Part shown: in pieces, positions 5,339 to 7,742 of the stretch
Layout: the number at the start of each line of letters is the position of its first letter
Numbering within the stretch: the stretch's first letter is position 1
Origin: JAAFHN01 sp031421855
GTDB lineage: Bacteria > Pseudomonadota > Gammaproteobacteria > Burkholderiales > Burkholderiaceae_C
Assembly: GCA_031421855.1 (NCBI GenBank)
Contig: JANOPN010000030.1
Span: 1-7,742, forward strand
Direction of reading: 5' to 3'
DNA: 7,742 bases
Translations under genes and position numbers: made by a program
Notes under the pieces: model-generated
The model's input: only the letters and a program-made list of their open reading frames with translations
What the model was told of the DNA's origin: nothing
Databases searched by the model: none

Positions 5339-7018
5339 ATGGCCACAACCGCTACAGCGAAAGCTGCCCCAGCGCCAATGACGCGAGAGGAGAAGAAAGT
5401 CATCTTCGCCTCATCGCTGGGCACCGTTTTTGAATGGTACGACTTCTACCTATACGGCTCACTCGCCGTGATCATCGGTAAACAGTTTTTTGGCGGGCTA
5501 GACCCGACCGCGCAGTTCATCTTTGCGCTGCTGGCGTTTGCGGCCGGTTTTATTGTTCGGCCATTTGGCGCGCTGGTGTTTGGCCGCTTGGGCGACATGA
5601 TTGGCCGCAAGTACACGTTTCTCATCACCATTTTGATCATGGGCGTGTCGACCTTCATCGTCGGCATGCTGCCCTCGTATGCATCAATTGGCATCGCCGC
5701 GCCAATCGGGCTGATTACGCTGCGGATTTTGCAGGGCTTGGCCTTGGGCGGCGAGTACGGTGGTGCCGCCACCTACGTGGCCGAGCACGCTCCGCACGGC
5801 AAACGCGGTGAGTACACCGCATGGATTCAAACCACCGCTACCTTGGGTTTGTTTTTGTCGTTGATGGTCATCCTAGGCACCCGAACGGCCTTGGGCGAAG
5901 AGGCGTTTGCTGACTGGGGTTGGCGCATTCCGTTTTTGTTGTCGATCGTGTTACTCGGCGTGTCCGTATTCATTCGACTGAGCATGAACGAAAGCCCAGC
6001 TTTCAAGAAAATGAAAGAAGAAGGCAAAACCTCCAAAGCACCATTGACCGAGAGCTTCGGCCAATGGCGCAACGCCAAATTTGTGCTGCTGGCCTTGTTT
6101 GGTGCAGTCGCTGGGCAAGCGGTGGTTTGGTACTCCGGTCAGTTCTACGCTTTGTTTTTCTTGACGACAGCGCTCAAGGTCGACAACGCCACCGCCAACA
6201 TCCTGGTCGCCATCTCATTGTTGATTGGTACGCCCTTTTTCATCGTGTTCGGCATGCTGTCCGACAGAATTGGCCGCAAGCCGATCATCATGGCAGGCTT
6301 AGCACTCGCCGCGTTGACGTACTTTCCATTGTTCAACGCATTGACGCAAGCGGCCAACCCGGCTTTGGCCGCCGCGCAGGCCAAAAACAAAATCATCGTC
6401 ACGGCCGCTGCGGGTGATTGCTCGTTCCAAGGCAACCCGGTTGCCCGCGAGATTGACTTTGTGAAGTCTTGCGACATCGCCAAACGATTCTTGGCGCAAA
6501 ACTCGGTGAGCTACACCAACGTCGAATCAGGCACGGGGCCAGCGAGCGTGAAAATCGGCGAACGTGTGATCACCGCACCCACGGGCACGGTCGTGAACAG
6601 CAAATTTGATGCCGATACGATTGCCAAAGTCGCTGCATTCAAGAAGGAAGTCATCGAGGCGCTGCGAGGCGCGGGCTACCCCGCTAAAGCCGATCCAGCC
6701 AAGGTCGATAAGGTCACCATCGTCTTGATCCTCACCATTTTGGTGATCTACGTGACCATGGTCTACGGCCCCATCGCTGCCCTGTTGGTCGAAATGTTCC
6801 CAACACGGATTCGCTACACGTCAATGAGCTTGCCGTATCACATTGGCAATGGGTGGTTTGGGGGGTTGATGCCGACCATCGCCTTTGCCATGGTCGCGCA
6901 AAACGGCGACATGTACTACGGACTTTGGTACCCCATTGTGATCGCGGCCGTCACTTTGGTCATTGGCATGATTTTCCTCAAAGAAACCAAGGACAACGAC
7001 ATTCACGCGGACCGTTGA
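5339..7018 (+). CDS. MFS transporter, metabolite:H+ symporter (MHS) type, with a large periplasmic loop
   Basis: This 559-residue inner-membrane carrier is of the ProP/ShiA-like MHS group, which imports organic acids, osmolytes or related metabolites with protons. Signatures: GTVFEWYDFYLYG (28-40), RPFGALVFGRLGDMIGRK (74-91), LRILQGLALGGEYGGAA in span 4/5, and the second-half copy GMLSDRIGRKP. Twelve spans can be placed. About 119 residues (roughly 338-456) are inserted between spans 9 and 10; by MFS topology this loop is periplasmic. It is rich in Ala, Lys and Val and has two cysteines 17 apart (C361, C378), which could form a disulfide. I recall the same insertion in Burkholderiales homologues, so it appears to be a lineage trait rather than damage. 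The final part (PTRIRYTSMSLPYHIGNGWFGG split across 10/11, then KETKDNDI) is also family-typical. Substrate cannot be told. A GTCA repeat array lies upstream and a strong terminator downstream. Confidence 0.93.
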   Translation: MATTATAKAAPAPMTREEKKVIFASSLGTVFEWYDFYLYGSLAVIIGKQFFGGLDPTAQFIFALLAFAAGFIVRPFGALVFGRLGDMIGRKYTFLITILIMGVSTFIVGMLPSYASIGIAAPIGLITLRILQGLALGGEYGGAATYVAEHAPHGKRGEYTAWIQTTATLGLFLSLMVILGTRTALGEEAFADWGWRIPFLLSIVLLGVSVFIRLSMNESPAFKKMKEEGKTSKAPLTESFGQWRNAKFVLLALFGAVAGQAVVWYSGQFYALFFLTTALKVDNATANILVAISLLIGTPFFIVFGMLSDRIGRKPIIMAGLALAALTYFPLFNALTQAANPALAAAQAKNKIIVTAAAGDCSFQGNPVAREIDFVKSCDIAKRFLAQNSVSYTNVESGTGPASVKIGERVITAPTGTVVNSKFDADTIAKVAAFKKEVIEALRGAGYPAKADPAKVDKVTIVLILTILVIYVTMVYGPIAALLVEMFPTRIRYTSMSLPYHIGNGWFGGLMPTIAFAMVAQNGDMYYGLWYPIVIAAVTLVIGMIFLKETKDNDIHADR

Positions 7019-7023
7019 GGCGA

Positions 7024-7053
7024 GCGTTTGCGACGCGGTGATCACGCAAGCGT
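7024..7053 (+). other. Hairpin just after the transporter stop codon
   Basis: CGTTTGCG (7025-7032) pairs with CGCAAGCG (7045-7052) as an eight-bp stem with one G-U pair, extendable by G7024-T7053, around a 12-base loop. No T-run follows, so it is not itself a classic terminator. It may protect the mRNA 3' end or act together with the terminator hairpin 15 bases further on. Confidence 0.35.
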
Positions 7054-7067
7054 GGTCGATGCGGACG

Positions 7068-7102
7068 GGCGTACGAGCCGCTCGGCTGGTACGCCTTTTT
7101 TT
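7068..7102 (+). terminator. Rho-independent terminator after the MFS gene
   Basis: GGCGTAC (7068-7074) pairs perfectly with GTACGCC (7089-7095). Inside, after a single G-G mismatch, AGCCG pairs with CGGCT (7076-7080 with 7083-7087). Seven T residues follow at 7096-7102. This is a textbook intrinsic terminator for the plus-strand transporter transcript. Its end is only 24 bp before the ATG of the next plus-strand gene, so it may also control read-through into that gene. Confidence 0.9.
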
Positions 7103-7126
7103 CGAATACGAATTGGAGCATCAAAC

Positions 7127-7357
7127 ATGTGGAAAATTGCCCTCGGTTTCGTGGTTTTTGCCGGTTTGGCTTTGTGGGTCATCAGCATCGGGGGCGACTC
7201 CCTCGACATGTCCGGAGAAAAGCACGACGTGCCAGTTCATGCCGCGCCATCATCGCTGCCAGCAAGGCCACCGGCTAGTGCACCTGCAGCGCAACAATCG
7301 GCTCAGCCCAGCGCCAGTTCGGTGCTGAGTTCGTCCGCCGCATCGGCGGCCAAATGA
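7127..7357 (+). CDS. Small single-span membrane protein with Ala/Ser/Pro-rich tail
   Basis: The 76-residue protein has one N-terminal membrane segment, IALGFVVFAGLALWVISIGG (residues 4-23), then a short polar stretch DSLDMSGEKHD and a low-complexity tail made almost wholly of Ala, Ser, Pro and Gln. The tail probably lies in the periplasm, but orientation is uncertain. GGAG at 7115-7118 lies eight bases ahead of the ATG, which fixes the start; an in-frame upstream codon at 7028 would read through the terminator hairpin and is rejected. I recall similar short proteins (starting MWK, with GGD and DMSGE after the span) ahead of response-regulator genes in Comamonadaceae, so it is likely real and conserved, but no function is known to me. 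The response regulator starts 22 bp after its stop, which suggests one operon; a sensory or accessory role for the two-component pair is a guess. Confidence 0.75.
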   Translation: MWKIALGFVVFAGLALWVISIGGDSLDMSGEKHDVPVHAAPSSLPARPPASAPAAQQSAQPSASSVLSSSAASAAK

Positions 7358-7379
7358 GTCCATTGGGGTCCGCATCACC

Positions 7380-7742
7380 ATGCGCATCCTGATCGCCGAG
7401 GACGACGCGGTTATTGCAGATGGCCTTCTCAGCGCCCTTCGCGCGACCGGCGCGGTCGTTGACCACGTTGGCGACGGCGCTTTAGCCGACGTGGCTTTGA
7501 TGACCTCCACGTCGCTTGATTTGTTGATCCTGGACATCGCCTTGCCCCGGCTCGACGGGCTCGAGGTGCTGCGGCGTTTGCGTGCCCGAGGCAGTAACCT
7601 ACAGGTGTTGATCCTGAGTGCGGTTGAATCACCCGAAGACCGAGCACGCGCGCTGGATCTCGGGGCCGACGACTACATGGTCAAGCCCTTTTCAACCCTT
7701 GAACTTGAAGCCCGTGTCCGTGCCCTGGGTCGGCGAAAAGCG
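7380..7742 (+). CDS. OmpR-family response regulator, receiver domain (cut by window edge)
   Basis: The frame is open from ATG 7380 to the window end (121 codons). The receiver domain is complete, with all key residues: acidic pocket D8/D9 (ILIAEDDAV), phospho-acceptor D52 in LLILDIALPRLDG, S80 in VLILSAVES, and K102 in GADDYMVKPF. The sequence style (DGLLSALRATGAVVDHV, LEARVRALGRRK at the end of the receiver) is that of TctD/QseB/OmpR-type regulators, which carry a C-terminal winged-helix DNA-binding domain; that domain is outside the window, so the output class is inferred. A histidine kinase gene would be expected next. The ribosome binding site is weak (TGGGG at about 7363-7367), consistent with dependence on the small membrane-protein gene upstream. 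It is a candidate binder of the GTCA array at 5231-5274. Confidence 0.9.
   Translation, partial: MRILIAEDDAVIADGLLSALRATGAVVDHVGDGALADVALMTSTSLDLLILDIALPRLDGLEVLRRLRARGSNLQVLILSAVESPEDRARALDLGADDYMVKPFSTLELEARVRALGRRKA

Noticed and set aside
5920..6417. Plus-strand open frame of 165 codons inside the MFS gene
   Set aside because: It is an out-of-frame shadow rich in Arg and His; the transporter frame explains the sequence.
7038..7045. Palindrome GTGATCAC as a possible operator
   Set aside because: Eight bases only, not extended by flanking symmetry, and within a hairpin loop; a chance match is likely.
7043..7054. CACGC-AA-GCGTG inverted repeat
   Set aside because: The two-base loop is too tight for a stable RNA hairpin and it competes with the longer stem at 7024-7053.

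Overview
The window looks like chromosomal DNA of a betaproteobacterium of the order Burkholderiales, most likely family Comamonadaceae (Rhodoferax/Limnohabitans/Polaromonas-like). This rests on protein character and layout recalled from that group (moaC beside a pilin accessory gene and an M48 protease, a long MHS-family transporter with a cysteine-bearing loop, a small one-span protein ahead of a response regulator) and on moderately high GC. The species cannot be fixed from the sequence alone.

Layout. Positions 1-514 (minus) hold the N-terminal part of a proline catabolism enzyme, PutA, cut by the window edge and lacking the DNA-binding domain found in some PutAs. A crotonase-fold protein (607-1470, plus) diverges from it. 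From 2550 down to 1442 the minus strand carries what looks like one transcription unit: moaC (molybdenum cofactor synthesis), then a broken zeta-toxin/P-loop kinase gene, then an intact small ORF overlapping the broken gene by ATGA. Diverging from moaC are a TfpX/TfpZ-type pilin accessory protein (2644-3462) and, 11 bp later, a BepA-like periplasmic M48 metalloprotease with a helical-repeat tail (3474-5174). Next come an MHS-type MFS transporter (5339-7018), a strong hairpin terminator (7068-7102), a 76-residue one-span membrane protein (7127-7357) and the receiver domain of an OmpR-type response regulator that runs off the right edge (7380-7742).

How they fit. PutA, the crotonase and the MFS carrier are catabolic or uptake functions; moaC is housekeeping; TfpZ and the M48 protease act at the envelope. 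No defence island, phage, IS element, CRISPR array, tRNA or rRNA was seen. The two most informative signals are (1) the decayed zeta-toxin module behind moaC, with a single-base frameshift, a damaged Walker A loop and an in-frame internal deletion, but an intact downstream partner ORF; and (2) four GTCA repeats at exactly 11-bp spacing upstream of the transporter, the geometry of a tandem OmpR/PhoB-family binding site, with an OmpR-type regulator gene encoded just downstream of the same transporter.
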